Below the pieces are notes generated by a model. It made no database searches and was not told the DNA's origin. It worked only from the letters and a program-made list of their open reading frames with translations. 64,000 bases of DNA from Schistocephalus solidus (lineage: Eukaryota; Platyhelminthes; Cestoda; Diphyllobothriidea; Diphyllobothriidae): NCBI GenBank assembly GCA_017591395.1, contig WEDG01000729.1, forward strand, positions 62,001 through 126,000, in the 5' to 3' direction. Shown here one piece after another: positions 11,001 through 26,000 of the stretch; the stretch's first letter is position 1; each line of letters opens with the position of its first letter. Both the position numbers and the translations under genes were made by a program.

Positions 11001-14000
11001 GGGGCCTGGAGGCCAGTGTAAGGCGGCGCCTCATGCAGGCAAACTACGTGGAGGCGGGGCGGAAGGTCTGACAAGACCTCTGATAGGGTCATCGGACGCA
11101 TGCAGAGCTGGTGAATGACATCATCCACCAGGAGACCGTACTCAATCTCCAACCACTCCTCCAGGTCGTTGAAGTTGGGAGGGAAGATCTGGGGTGAGGA
11201 GGGCAGTGCCTTGACGATTGAGGGGTCAAAGTAGCCGACATCATGACGAGACCGACTAGTCACAATGAAGTGCAGAACCCGCAGGAGGCTCTCCGCCGCC
11301 TGTACGCTCCCAGGATTCGGTTGCGATGACATATCACTAGAATAGCAAAGGTACTATAAGATATGATGCGGTCCGAACGGAGGGATGTGGCCGTTAGCTG
11401 AATACCATAAATGGAGAAAAAACGCATTGAAACTCCTGTTTTCCGGTGCTTTTATCAAAATGCGTACAGTGGCAATCTGAAACTAGTCGCATAAACGACC
11501 GCAACAGGTAAAAGTAGGTCCTCCAAGTTCACAGTTGTCCGTCGAAAGAGGAAAGTAGAAGCTTAATTGGGACTCTGCGCAAGAGGATACCCACGCTATG
11601 CTGCATGCAGAATGCAAATATTTACAAAAGCGACGACTACGTTCGAGCCAGTGATATGAGACATCTGCGATCACGTAGCATATGAGTATTTGACTCGCAG
11701 ATTAAGCATGCACGCTGATCGGTAGCCAAAATCTAAAGGCAAAACACGAGCTCACAGGACTGACCGAATGCAGGTGAGCAGAATCGCGACATGCAATGCC
11801 ATGTCTCCGGGAACGTCGATTTCGCAGGATTAAGCATCGCGAAGAGCAACGTTTACTACAACTCTCGACCTCACCACGGATGCGAATGAACGACCACAAA
11901 AATAAACCATGCGAGGCTGAGGTGGTTTCAGACCGTTTTTCATCCCTCATCCCGTAAGATTTCAGTCCTACTTCGATGAAAATCGGCATCCGTGCACAAA
12001 CCGGCGGCGTCGATTCAAAAACAAGACGCGACACTAGGCCGTCAACAGATAAAGGTTGCTTCTATTTTCTGGAAGGAAAGCAAGTCGACCTGTCCAGATC
12101 CCAAAAATCAAAAATGGACAGTCGTAGAGAATAAAAACCCACAATGTCAAGGAACGTAATCCTACCGTGAAAAGCTGGTGCTGGCAACTCCGGCGCATCC
12201 AAATGTGACGGACAGGATAACGACCTTCAGTGGACACCGTCTGTGAAACAAAAGGGGTCGACAGGTATGACGAATTTCACGGACCATGTAACGGTACTAG
12301 GCATGTGCTTGTCACGATGCATGCTAGCAATACGACGTGATGAACAGTGTTCAAAACAAATGCGGTTTTACTCGCAACCATGCGTAGAAAAGGATGAAGC
12401 AAAAAAACAAATTGCTCTCGTAATATTCCAGTCTATGTTCGCACTCAAACATACATCTAGAGCTCGAACATTCGCCTTCATCCGAAATCGTTAAAATGTT
12501 TTGTTGCAGCAGCTGAAGGCTCCGTTCAACATTAAACTACAACTACAAAAAAATCAGGTCTCCATCAAGTCATCCTACGAAAGTATTCGGCGGTTTATGC
12601 GTAATTTTGAGTCAGAGATCTGTGATCCGCGCGATGAGATTGGACTTCGGAGGGATAATGACAATAAGAGAAGCACTTTACTAACCGAAAACATCATCAG
12701 AAAGCGAACACTAATTGATCCAAGTTAAAAGACAAGTCAGCCTGGCACCTCACCTTAGATAGTCCTTAAGGTTGAGCTTGTGCACCATGCGAACAATCAA
12801 CTCGTCTGGGGGCAAAACCGCGGCCACTTGCTGGAGAAGCTGATAGTCCCGTGCCACTGTTTCCATCGACAAATCTGCAGGCATGTTCAGCATCTATTAG
12901 GACAGTCGAGACAACGTGAGGACCATACGGCTGTAAATATGAACAATACTAATTTAAAAATCTCAAAGGGCTGAGTGATCACTCACAGGACTTAAAAACT
13001 AGGTCATCCTTTGGCAGCCACATGTTGGCTGAACACTGAGCAAAGACAGCGACCATTTGCAGTGGCCTCTCAATTACCAGATTCGCAAAACCCTAAAACA
13101 AAGGAAATTGAAGGTGGTTACGAAGCCAAAAGCATATGCAATGCTATAGCGTGACTCTGAACAGCAACAGACCTCATCAGCCAGACCGAGGAGGGTGGGG
13201 GGAAGACCCATTTCGATACCATATCCGTAAAGGGCTGCCAATAGCCGGGGCAGGGGCTGAACGATGCTCACTCTCATTTTTGCCACGTCGTATTCGTAGA
13301 CTTCAGAAGTGGCTCCCAGAGCTTGGAAGGAAATATTTTCAATCTTTTCGTCCCCGTGTCCGACGAGGCTATCTACCTGCGTGCGTGCAAAAGGTCCCAC
13401 TCGGAAACAGCTATCAATAACGCCGACACGTTGCTCAAAAGCCTATGAGAAGCAAGAAATGCGAAACATGACATTACAAAGCATACTTTGCTACTGACTT
13501 TAAACCATTAGATAAATGGAAAGGCAAAAGGGTGAAGCACACTCACATCTCGGGTTTCCCTGATGGCAGAGAGGAGGAGAGTGCGATCGGTGCTAGCAAG
13601 CTGGGAAGATAGCGAGACGATAGTATACAAAGATTTACTCAGGATAGTAGGGTCAAACAACTTGTGCCCTGCATCTCCATAACGCTCGAGGGTTCGCTGC
13701 ATGGAATTCGTGTCCTTTGAAACAAAAAAACATTAATATGCAGTGACATGCAAAAATCCAACCTAATTGCAGGACAGAGAACGCAAGAAAGAGCGAAAAA
13801 TAACCTAGGCCGAGATGGAGATTAAAGAGCCCTTTCTCGATGGTCTGCCGAGCTCATTCAATCACAAGCGACTTCAGGATCAAAATGACCTAGGGTTCGA
13901 ACCCAGGCGCCTTAATTGTCGAATGCATCAGGGAAATAGACGCAGAATTCGGTTTTCGTTGGTAGTGGGCTGAGAAATGTCTCCTACAAAGTGCAGATGT

Positions 14001-17000
14001 GACCAGATAGCAACACATTTGGAATTTTGCGGCTGAGGGTCAGGATGCTTTGTATGGTCGCCTAAACAGGACCAAATGAATATGAACTGCACAAAATACA
14101 GTTGGCTTTGCGCTACATTTGAAGGAAATTATGTTTTATCATTAAGGTGAGGATTATAATTCAGTTTAGAGTTAGGTTTAGGTTTGGGATAAGGGATAAT
14201 GGTAAAGGTTGGCTGTAGGGTTTAAATTTAGGGTAGAGCTAGAGTTAAGATAAGGTTGACGGTTTAGTTTTATGGTAGAGTTAGTGTTAGCGTTAAGACA
14301 AGGGTATATTTATACTTTCTGAAATTTATCATATGGTCAGCTCTTTTAAGCGGACGGGATTATTCCTATTCCCCTGTTCTGGTTAGGCGGCCATACAAGC
14401 ATCCCTAACCGGCTGAGTTTCGTTGAGAACATCCTACCCTTCAGACCCATGGTCGTCATGCAAGGGAAATCCATATTCGCCACCGCTATCAACAGAACGC
14501 GAAAGATATTGCTTAACAGAAGACTGTTCGAGTTAACAGTGTCACAATAAATGAGTTCGGAATCGACACCCAGATCCTCGCGGGCCTGGGATTGCATACA
14601 GCTGGCAGAAAGCGACTAGTAAACCAGAAATGTTTCCCTTACCTTTGTCGGCAAGTTAACAGCGAATAAACGAGTTACTAAATGCAAGTTAGTAGTGTAA
14701 ATATACTGGTTTAAATTGAATAAAACAAAAGCTAAAAGCAGAGGCATTACCTGAATGTAGCAGAGCAATTCGAGGAGGCAGCGAAAGTACGCCAGAAAAT
14801 TATCCCTCGAGCCCACATCCCACCAACCTTCGGGGCAGCTCTCGCTTTCCCCAAACCAGCGGTTTTCTATACATTAAGCCGGTCAGCAGACCGCGGAGAG
14901 AATCGACAGAATGTACAGCACGGACGAAGGGCATTCTGATCGTCAATGGGTCCTGCCTCGTGCATCCAGACAAGTACCGTGAGCGGATAGCGAGGCTGCT
15001 CATTCGCATTCCTTAGGGCACGCGGGCGATTTTGCAGGGCTGGAGGAAAGAACTGGAAGGTGTAGTCCGGATTGAAGTGGTCGGCAAGGAGGTTCCGAGA
15101 ATGCTGAGTGGCATAGAAGCCAGGATGCGGAACGGAGTTGGCGGCGAATGTCCGGCAGAGGTAAGAAACAAGACGCAGAGGGGCGTTATTCTGAAGTAAC
15201 AGATGTCGAGCCTGAAAGGTGGAAGAATTAGGGGAGGGGCATGTAGTAACAGATACACCGTACTCATAAGCAAAAGACCCCAAACACCCGTCTTCCGCAT
15301 CGCTATTCCTGTATGCTGATAAGAGAGCTTAGCAAGGAGCCTGACAATGCTACTATTATTGGAACAGATATGTGTCTGTTGAGGTGGGCCGGGTAAATGA
15401 GTCGAGCTGGAACGAATGACGACGCGCACGCGAGTAAAGTGTTTGAGGCCGCGAGGTCCAATGCGGCTTCAAGAGCATTCCGTTGCATCAGGACGTCATG
15501 CGTCACCTTACATGCTGCGTCCGCCATATTTTGAGGATCGTGATGCGAATGGTTTCCAGTCATCGCCTATGGCTAAAAGAATCTGAGATTACAGAAGTGG
15601 CAGCACTCTCGATAACGACCTCGACTAGTGAGTGAACCTCAATGAGGTTGTTTGACGAGCCACATCACGCTCAGTGCAGAAGTGTTGGTCGGGTCCCGGG
15701 GTGTAGATGGACGTTTAACGAGGGCATAAACCGTGTGAAAGTGATAGTTTGTTCCATGCTCACGGCGAATATATTTTCTACCTTCGTCAGCGCCTACACC
15801 CCCCCCCCTATTCGCATGAGGAAACCCGGCAGCTGGAATAAGTGCAGCTTTGGAAGCCGATAAAGCCGTACATACACAATAAAGCAGGATAAAGAACGTT
15901 ATGCATTCCACTACCATCGAAGTTAGCGTCAGGACGGACTTGAGGACAACTACAGTTCGCTGTCGGAAGAGAAGAAGCTACACATCACTCACGTCAAGAC
16001 GGGTTGCCTGTTAGACCAGCTGCTGGCTATACGGCACGTGCACGGCTGACGGAACGGAATGGAACGGAACTAAGATCCATGCTATGCAGTCCCGGGGGCC
16101 AATTCACACTTCACCCTGCACCACAGTAGCTCTCGCAGGTCATCTGGTAGACATGGTGTGGCGATCGTCCTCTCGTAACAAGCGAACCATGCACTAATTG
16201 CTTTGGACCCAGTCAATGGAAGGATAGCCTGAAGGGTCACTTCGCAAACATCTCTATCGTCGCGGTGTGCGCGCCAACTTCCCTTGCAATAAGAAGACGT
16301 TTTACTGGCAGCTGGAAGTGTTATTGGAAAAGAATTTCACGCCGCGGTCTGCTGATGACCGGACTGGACAAGATCAACTACAAACAGTCGTTTTATCGGC
16401 TACTTTGGGCTTGGTTCTCGCTGTGACAATGGTGAGAGATTCCTTAACTTTCGTGACCAGAACAGACTGCTTGTCACTACTACGTGCTTCCAGCGTTACA
16501 ACCAACGTCTACTAGCCTGTTATACAAACGAAGTTCATGCGGCCAGACAAATCGGTTACATTCTTCAACGTTCCGCAGATGGGTTCATGATAGCAGAACA
16601 ATGCGTGTTGCCGAGTAAGGTAACGTCAACGGGCCGAACTGATGATTCCTTCAGCCAACTCCGGAAGATGGCGGCGAGTCGGCTGGGGATGACAGGAAGA
16701 AATATTTGGCTGAACAAGCAACCTCCATGGAGCAGGCCTCAACCGTATCCAGATCTACTGTCGCGGATTGTCACGCGTGGACAGGCACAGTGACATCATC
16801 GAGGCCAGCTAGGTCAGGCATAACCACAGCCGTATTAAGTACAAATACAACCGCATAACCGACGCAAACAAAGCGACCTTCATGTGATGCCGAAGTCTGA
16901 TGCAGCAGTGACCAAAAGGAAAGGCGAAATGAGTGGATTAATAGCAGAGCGCAGTTAAATGAAGACATTTACGCGTTCCTTTAGGTGGTTTAGGGGTCCC

Positions 17001-20000
17001 AAAACCAAAGGAAATGTATTGTTGCAGATAAGGGTGATATGAAATGTCCGATCCCAAAAATTGCAGGCCACTAAACGAAATGTGCCAGCAGTCTCATCTT
17101 CTCCTTCTGAACTCCATCCAAGAAATCGCTTGCTCACTTCTATCAGCGAGGAGGATGATGGTGGTCGTGGTGGTGGTAGTAGTAGTAGTACATATGAGAA
17201 GGAAGAATCGAAGTTGCGGATGGAAAGCATCGAAGCATGGACAGGCAGAGACAATACGTACCAGTTTAGGATCGGCGAAGATTTGACAAGTGAGAGAGGT
17301 AAGTATAGCATTACCGAGGGTTTCGTCGTAAACTCTGACGTGAGTAAGTCTGTCGAAATGCTGTGTCAAAGAATGGGGAATCATGCGTGAAGAAAAATCT
17401 GTATTGGTTTTAATAGACAAAAGAAATGTATAACTGCATTTCAGAAGGCTCAAAGGTTCCAGAAGTTAAAGGCTCGTCGAATGCCACAGATGAAAACGCA
17501 GTAAAAGGTTATTGGAAATGGTTTTACTCAGACCAGTCTTCTTCCTCAGTTGCTTACAAGTTTGGTGGTGCGTCCTTTGCGGGTCAATGGGGTAGGTTTT
17601 ATGACCTCCAGTGCCGAAGTCATAGGCTTTGCGCATTTCACAGCTACCTACGAGAAGAATCTACTTGTTTGCGATTCAGCCTGCAAGAAAGGTACTTAAA
17701 AAGCCGGCAAACGCGTGATATTAGTAAAATGACGCAACTTACGCCACGGAATGTTGCAACACTGGCGAAGATATTAGCTGCTAAGTAAAACGATCTCGTT
17801 TGGAGAGAATGAACAGCATAGTCAGCTTTTATTTGGTCATAAAATTTCGTTCATCACACAGAAACTGAAGACTGAAATATCTTTCAAAAACTATTTCACG
17901 ACCGATAGGTATATCTGAGGTAGTTATAAGACTAGTGAGAATCGGTTAGTGACAGGATGCACTATTAGCAACAAATCCAACAAAAACCCGCAGTTCTGGC
18001 AACCCGTTTATGCCTCATGTCAAGCTTAAATGTATCACTTCAGGTGAAACTGTCAGAACTCGCTGCGATAACTGTCCACTACCATGGGTGACAGGTGGCG
18101 AAAAGTCCTGTGCCATTGCCCACTCTATAAACTTCTTTCTGTGGCAATGATATTCAAGTTTAACGTTTGTCTGCTGTGGGCTGGGAACCAAGAGTGTCAG
18201 CTTGAAACCAGACCAGCAGCGAATATCTGGGAGTTGCCGGTACTGATCACAAAGCCATTGTTTCGTCTTGAAGTTCTGCCTTAGCGAATCATCTGCAAAT
18301 ATTGACCAAACATAGCATATCTAGTCTTGGCACAAGCCCGGAACCTCTATCTGCAGTGTCAGAGGTGAATGGACACATCAATCTTCGAACCGGAGAATTA
18401 TAGGACACTCTCTATTTCTAACGCTACATCGTCTGCGACCTCCATGTTCAGGTCTTAAATTAACTAACATTCAGTGACCATAGAACCAGAGGCCGGACTA
18501 TGCCTCATTGGCGTCAAATTATATGCCACGATGCCTATGATTCTAAGATGACCTGCAAAGTGATAATCATTGACTAGATAGGGTTACAAAACTGTGTTGC
18601 AATTCATGCGCCAGGGTATGTTTAGCCTCCATTTAGGATCTGGTCAAATAACTACGACAATATCGCTCGGGGCGAGGTAGCTGCATATTTCGTCACCAGA
18701 AGTTGCAGATTGAACCATCCACCAAGGGTTCGTCTCGCTTACCATGCATATCAAAATCGATATAAATCGGCGGTTTTTCATCCGCCCCCCGCCATTCGCG
18801 GCTACACTGGCATTCAGGGTTTTAAAATTCCATGCTGTGTACTTTCCCTGCAAAGAAAATAACATATTTCTCCACACTGTTAAGAAGGCGGCATAAACGT
18901 CTCATTAAATTCTGCAATGCAGTTGGAACGCATTGTATACTGCATAGGTAGTAACAGTAGACTTACTGATGTGATACTGCATAGGAACGGACAGTTCATG
19001 GTCTAGAAAAATCTGGTAGCTTAAAACTGCATTAAAATCGCAGGATTTTAAGAAGATGTAATTCTCTGCCGTTCTATCCACGTACTTCTTTCTAATCGAA
19101 ATCAAATTTCGAAAATTTCGGTTAATATTTTAAGACAAAGACCACCTACTGCACAGTAGAACGTCTAGAAATCGTTACGACAGCATCGCTTGTCCATCTG
19201 AGACAGTTGGGGAAACTGATAGTGTAGTTCCTTCCCTCCGTCAGGGAACATTGCCCTGCTTCGACAATGCTCAGGAGCAGAGCTTAGTTGCCAGTTAATG
19301 GGGTTGAAACAGTCGGGTCTGATGCTTCAAATTGAATAATGCGGATATGCAGTGCTTCGCAGCACAGAGCCCGATTAGATTCCTAAGGGTCACAAATACA
19401 CGTGCAACGTGATTGTTTGGACAGACGCAGAGATAGTAGAAATAGAAAAATCACACACCTAACCACTTTGTAATTATTCACTAGTCTTCGGTGATACGGC
19501 CAAAGCAGTGTAATTCACATTTGCAACATCGACTAGATGAAGAGAGTCCGTTTTAGAACTGACAGACGTGCCACCCGATGTTGTAGGAAGACGAAAAATG
19601 TTCAAAGGCGTTTGGAAACGCGTAACCAAATTTGAAGACGATCCTGTCACGCTGGCAAATGGGTCTTACATAAAAAACGTAATCCACTTAAACTACCAAG
19701 TGCTTGGCAGCTGCGCGGTGACTTCGAGCACGCTCTTATTATTGTTTATTGCTTGGACTCTGACTTGATACGAGGCGATTTTTTATATTGCCTAATACAA
19801 AAAAAAACGAAGTGAGCGCAAAATGCAGAGGTGATCCGAGGGAAGTAAGACGGAAGGAAGTATCCTTTTCTAATCGAGCAGGCTGCGGCAGCTTGCAAAC
19901 GGAACCCTGACAGACACATGCCGCAGCTTTAAGTAGACTACACCAACCCGTAAATTATGTGTCCTCTTACGATTTAATCATTGGTTTATTTCAGTGACCA

Positions 20001-23000
20001 CTGTAATTTTTTCAACTTCATATCAAAACAACTAGTGTGCATGCTACCAGGGGGAAGTTCAATTGCCCGTGAAGAATTTGTCGCAAATGCGCATAGATGA
20101 TCAAAAATTAATAACCTTATCAACAAAAGAGGCATGATATGTGACGGGGGCAGTTGAAAAGATGATGAGGATTGTGAGGAAGGTGGAGGTGGCGAAGAGG
20201 ATTCCGACTACGATGATGGTGGTGGCGGCGGCGGCAGTGTTGGTGGTGGTAATGGTAATGGTGATTATGAGCTGATGTAGGGATATATACTCACCTGAAG
20301 AATCTCGATCGCAAAGACGCTTTTATAGAAGGGTTCTTGCAGAAGGAGAGTAGCAATTACACCCACCACGCTTTTGCGTACGCCGAGATACAGGGCGTGG
20401 AACTGATCGAAGAATCCCGCCAGCAGACTCGGCTTAACCAACATTTCGCCAGGTTGCAGTAATACCATCTCGGACGCACGGGCGCTACTTTCGCCACTTG
20501 CTCCCGAGGCGAACTCGACGTAGCGGCCGAGCATGGCATTGCAGATAAGAGGCCTAAGGGGCAGTACCACCGAGGCCAGCCGCTTAAGCCATCGCAGGAA
20601 ACACATGAAGAACTGCTCTAGTGCGTAGATGTTGCAGTCTACCAGGTTGGCCCGTAGAGGGCGGGCGGACGAGTTCGGTTTGAAAGACTACAAAAAAGCA
20701 AATTCAGGGGCTTAATTTCAGGTGTTACGAGCACAAGCCCACTGGCGTCTAACTCCGGATGAACTAGGCTTTAGTCAGTGGGAGTATCGACGCCCGCGTA
20801 AGTGCGAGTGTCATTAACTTCACATCAATAAAAGTCATTGTTTGGGCAACCACTCCTTGTTAATTGGTCTTGAAGATGTCATTGTTCTTGTACTAGTCCT
20901 TTCGGTTCACTGTAGTGTTTTTTTGCCTTGGGGGAGCGTGCCAACACAGCCACGTTTGCGAACCATCGAATGGAGTAATAAACTAAATCTGGCACAAGGG
21001 TGTAATCGCACAAGACAAACGGCAGCAGTCGAAATCAACTGATTCGGCATTGGCCGGGTTCTATGGATTATCTAAAATCTCCAATCCACTCCGTCACTAT
21101 CTTGACACTGGAATATGGCAGGTGTGGAATAAAGAGCGAAAAAGAAGCCACGAAAGTTTGTGTTAGAATAGGCCGGTCTGCTCCATACTCATAACCCTAA
21201 ATGGCGCATAATTGCAAGCATAGGCATGGCACAGATTAAGGGCGACAGAGTAGTTCGACTGCAATTACCGACGCTGTACAATGTGTGGGTGGCCCGCAAG
21301 TCGGTGACTGACGCGTCAGTTAGTTTATATTGCAAGTAGACTTGCGCAACGTCTACCGCATTCTCTCCCACCGTCACCCGACGGTGCAGGATAGGTTGCC
21401 GTGAAATGGCTGCTTACTTGTGTGGCAGAACAAAGCGTCCGTTCGAGAGCGTATCAGCAGCGATGTGTTGTTTACACGTTTTTCTGGTGCAGGAAGTTGT
21501 GACTGTCCGAGTTTGGGGCATGTGATTAGTTGGTTCAAGGGCTGAGTCGGACGTGTGCAAGCACAAGGGCCCATGGCTGACAAAGCAGGCTGGCTGACGC
21601 GCGTAGGATAGCCGAAGGTGTGGATGCCGCCATGATTAGGCTCAGGTCAAGCCTGTGGTCTGGTTGTGCGTTGGCGGTGCGTCCGCAGGTTAGCACACCT
21701 GTAGGACAATGGTGTTGCTGTTGAAAGAACTATCACTATTTACCTACATTCCGAAATCTTTCACGAATTCTGGGTGCCGCCTTAGTCGAATTTATCTTAC
21801 GGTGTGACGGAATTCGCGGCACGGTCTTAGCTTTAGGAAAATTGTGTTGCCCCTGCAGCCCACAACCGGTAAATCCTTCAGCTGTTAGCCCATGCACCCT
21901 TATCTGGTGCCGAAGCTAAAAACATCCACTGCATTTGCGCCAACCCATACCGTTTCAAACATCCTTCATTAGAAAAGGTGCAAATTTTTTCCTGAATAAT
22001 TCCAGTTGCTAAAAAACTTCAGTAACAATGTGCCTTTTCAATTTTTATTTCACTTATATCTGATAACGTAAGCGTAGTTTGATTCCCAAGTTTCATGACC
22101 GGATGGATCTCAGTTCAATCCCCGGATCATGCTAACCTCGTCTTAAGTAATCATTGGATGACGACGGCAAAGATGCAAGAAATGGGAACTACAGTCTCTG
22201 TATTAAGAGGATAATACTTACCACGATTTCCTCACAAAACTCGCTCGCAACCTGCAAGGGAATTGGTGGTAGAAGAGGAACCCGCCCATCACGGTCCGCC
22301 GAAAGAAAAAATGGATATTCTAATAGATCTGGACAGCCCAGGATGTGCCAGAGAAACAGGTGTGCCTAAAGAGGGAATATGCAGAGGTGTTTTATTGAGT
22401 AGGATGACAGCTCAGATAAGAGTTACATCAAAAATATAAGTGCAGCCTCCAGGGGTTGATTGAACGAGCTTTTCGACTGTAGACGGTAGAGGTTATCTTA
22501 GACTGTTGCAACCTTATCGTGAATTGCGTTAAAATTAGAGATACTTGTGCGCACCCTATCTCATTGGGCTCACCATGCCGAGCTTCAGTCCAGCTACACA
22601 AAAGCTCTCCGTATCACGTTTACCAAACACGAGACATTTTGGGTCACATAAACCGAACCCAAAACAGTTTGGTATGCAAGTTGTAGGATTTGAAACGAAA
22701 GTTGCCTAAAGCAGTCAGCACAGCCTCTATTTCAGGTATGAAGGCAAAGGGCTAAGGCATGTCGCATGTCGCATGTCGTCTTCAGTTTACAATGGAGGCG
22801 GACGCGTCAAGGAGGATTTCACCCATAGACGTCCTGATATCGAAGCAGGGAAGACGAAAGCCTCATCACGGATATGAATGAAGAAGAAAGCAGCGTACTT
22901 TCGACTAGAAAGGAGTCTTTGCGCACTTTCCTACTATCGATGATAGCGCAAAATAATCCGAAGCTAATTAAACCACGCTGGGATGCTGTATTTTAAATGA

Positions 23001-26000
23001 ACTTCTTGTAAGCCGTCTGCAAAACCTGCACTCAATAAAAATGACTACTAAAGCTGTATGTATTTTTCCGATTGGTTTTCGATAACCTTATAAATTTGAA
23101 TGTAATTTGTAGAAAAAATATACAAAAATATAATGTCTTGTTAACACTTGGCAGCTAAGTTTATATTTGGGAAAAAGTTATCGCTCGGTTTCTTAAAAAA
23201 TTTCGAACACCTAATAATTTAAACCCAACCTCTTACACTTAGGCCTTCGGAACTACACGATATATACTTTCCGTGAAAGGAAAATCATGCATTTTTATAC
23301 ACTCTTAAGATGAGGTCATATAGCGCTCATTAAAGTTTGCAATGAACGTGGGCCACTTTTTATATCTCAGATGCAGCATTATAAATGTACAAATGCAATG
23401 CAATGCGAATAGAAATTTCACGGTCTATATAATCGCGTGATCATGACCAAACGATACAGTTTATTCGAGTAATTGGCTACCAAATGCGTACAAGGAATAT
23501 TTTTTGGCTAATGTCTACAGGATATGTTTGAATTCATAAGGGCATCGAAAACCAATTGGTAAAAAGCATTTTAATTAGGTAGTCATTTTTTCGATGAGCG
23601 GAGTTCATTGAAAAGCCCACGTCCGGAAGTGGCTAGTTGGGACGATAAGAAATAAATGTCACAAAGTCACCCGAGTAATAATTTCTAATCAAAATCCCAT
23701 TTCAGAATTCCGGTTAGCATTCCATAAGATAGATCAACTACGGTGTATCAGGAACACTAAGAGAACATGCAGGGCAAAAAGAAGACAATCAAATTCGAAC
23801 TCGGCCACCTGTGGGAGACATTACTTAGCTGACGGATAAGTTAAAGCCATGAGCAGGAGTATCCATTTGAAATTTCCGTCTTACTATCACGGTGTGCACA
23901 CAGATGCAAGAATCCGAAGCGACATTGAATTAAATGGCTGGACGCGCCCTTAAAGTGTATTCTGCCGCTGTCTGGGCCAGTTTGAAAATAAATAACAGTC
24001 GTGAGGAAACATTGCGCTAATCCGTGTAAAATATACGCCACTAACAAAACGTTCAGTTTTCCCTGAAACAGTGGGGCGCCCCGCAATCATGCCTTAAATG
24101 CACGAAAGACTTCAAATGCAATTGCAGCCGCAGTTCCTATGTTGACGAACAATCCCAAAACCTCGGGAACCACATGGTATCTAAGAAAAGCAACAACATC
24201 TTGCCAATATTCCCCGATTACCTAACCTGACGACGCACAAATAAAATATACAAGACGTTTAAGCATCGGTTGCTGGGTTCCAACAAAAGAGCGGAATGCA
24301 ACTCCGGCAGGGTGAAAACCAATCTGTTGACGCTTATATAACTTCGTTATCAGAGACCACTTTGTCCAAATCACTCGCTAACTGGACGCCTGTTGGGCGG
24401 GCTTTTGAAATTGAGCCGCCATCTTTTCTGCTCTCCATTCGCATGTGAATCCTCTTATATGTACGTCGATTGGCCTACTGCACCCATTATATTCTGTATT
24501 TTAACCCTATTTGTTTGTTCGAACAACAAAAATGAGGTCATCCGCGCTCGACGCTGGCACAATTTTGAACGAAGTCCAAATTGATCGATATTTTGAGACG
24601 CATTCAAGGACTATTCATTCACGGTGAATGGAGGACCTTTTTTGCTGAAAGTTTTGGAATTTTACTTTCAAAATAAAGCGTAGCTCTATCTCTCTCTAAA
24701 CGTTTTCTGCTCGCTGACAATGACATAAATCCCGGAGTTAAAGCTATCAGTACATCGTGGCAAGTTTAGCTAATACAATCGGATAGTTCCAGTCAGCATG
24801 GGCTTATCACACATCAGGATCATTGCATAAACTGCTAATCACTAGTAATGTGATGGGACTGAAACCTGCAAACTTTACGGGTATGTGGAAAATGAAGAAC
24901 GCCAGATATGTGTACCTCGTTAGGGGGATGAAAGGGACTGCTGTAAAAGATGGCTGAATAGAGAGCCGTAAAACGGCGACGAGCCGGCGCGGCGAAGAGC
25001 AACGGGTGGAGCCGTCTCGCGCGGGCTTGCTGAGCCCGGCAGCGCGCCTCCACGTCAAAGGCACGACCCTTGGACGATGTGGTGGTGGCGGTGAGGACAG
25101 CCACTTGAGCGGCGTCCTTGGACGAGGAGGCAGATGGCAGATGGCTGAACGGGGGCAGCCAGCAGTGTACAACCTCGGCGCAATCCGGATCATTCGTTCC
25201 AGAAGTCGACTTGGATAGGCGACTAAGTGGTGCCAGGGAAGTGCGACGTGGGGAACCCTGACCAGGTAGGGGTATACAAGACAGATCAGAAGAGTTCGAA
25301 AGCAGCTGCCTCTCAAGTGAATGATTTTACCAACATATATATCTTCTCTCTTTCGTCTGCTAGGTACTATATTATTAAAGTAAGCAGTTTATACACATCA
25401 TACAGTGAACATAAACATCTCCATTAGGTGAAAAGACACAGCTGAAAAGGCAATAAAACCGTCTGTCTTCGTTTCCTCTTTCGTCTGCTGGGTGTTGGAA
25501 GATTCTTAAGTGTTGTAATGGCCAATGCAGCAAACTAGCGCATATCGATGCTGATTTATACTCTTTAAGTGAACACTGGTTCCAATCTCCCCACGAACAA
25601 CATTTCGCTACTACCCAGTGTCTTGACTCCTGTGTCAGTTGCAGCGTGGGTTAAGTAATCAATTGCCCATCCACATCAATCTGACTGATAATTTCATATT
25701 TAAGTGGCTTGCGGCGGTACATTCTGGTTTCGCAGTTGGGGCTAAGATGACGTCGGCCCCCACCTTGAAGTAGTGGTGCGCTTATCTAAATGATACTCGA
25801 GGACCACCTAACTGGTTAAAGTCGCAGGTCTTCCTTGTCCTGTCTGACAGGCTGATGATAGGGGACACCGCAGCATGGTCAATTGTCACCTACCTGGATG
25901 AGTTCAAAAAGTACCAGAATGGTACTGTCGAGCAGGGGTCGCAAGAGGTAGGTGCAGCGCTTCACCACGTGGAGAGGCAGGGAATCCAGACGTCGCTGTA

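Noticed and set aside
13870..13915. tRNA-like T-arm (gggttcgaaccc)
   Set aside because: No matching D-arm, anticodon arm or acceptor stem could be paired around it; at best a tRNA-derived remnant.
15303..15563. Open frame on the minus strand directly upstream of a UBR-like exon
   Set aside because: The exons at 20,295 and 15,211 join in phase and continue the family alignment without it.
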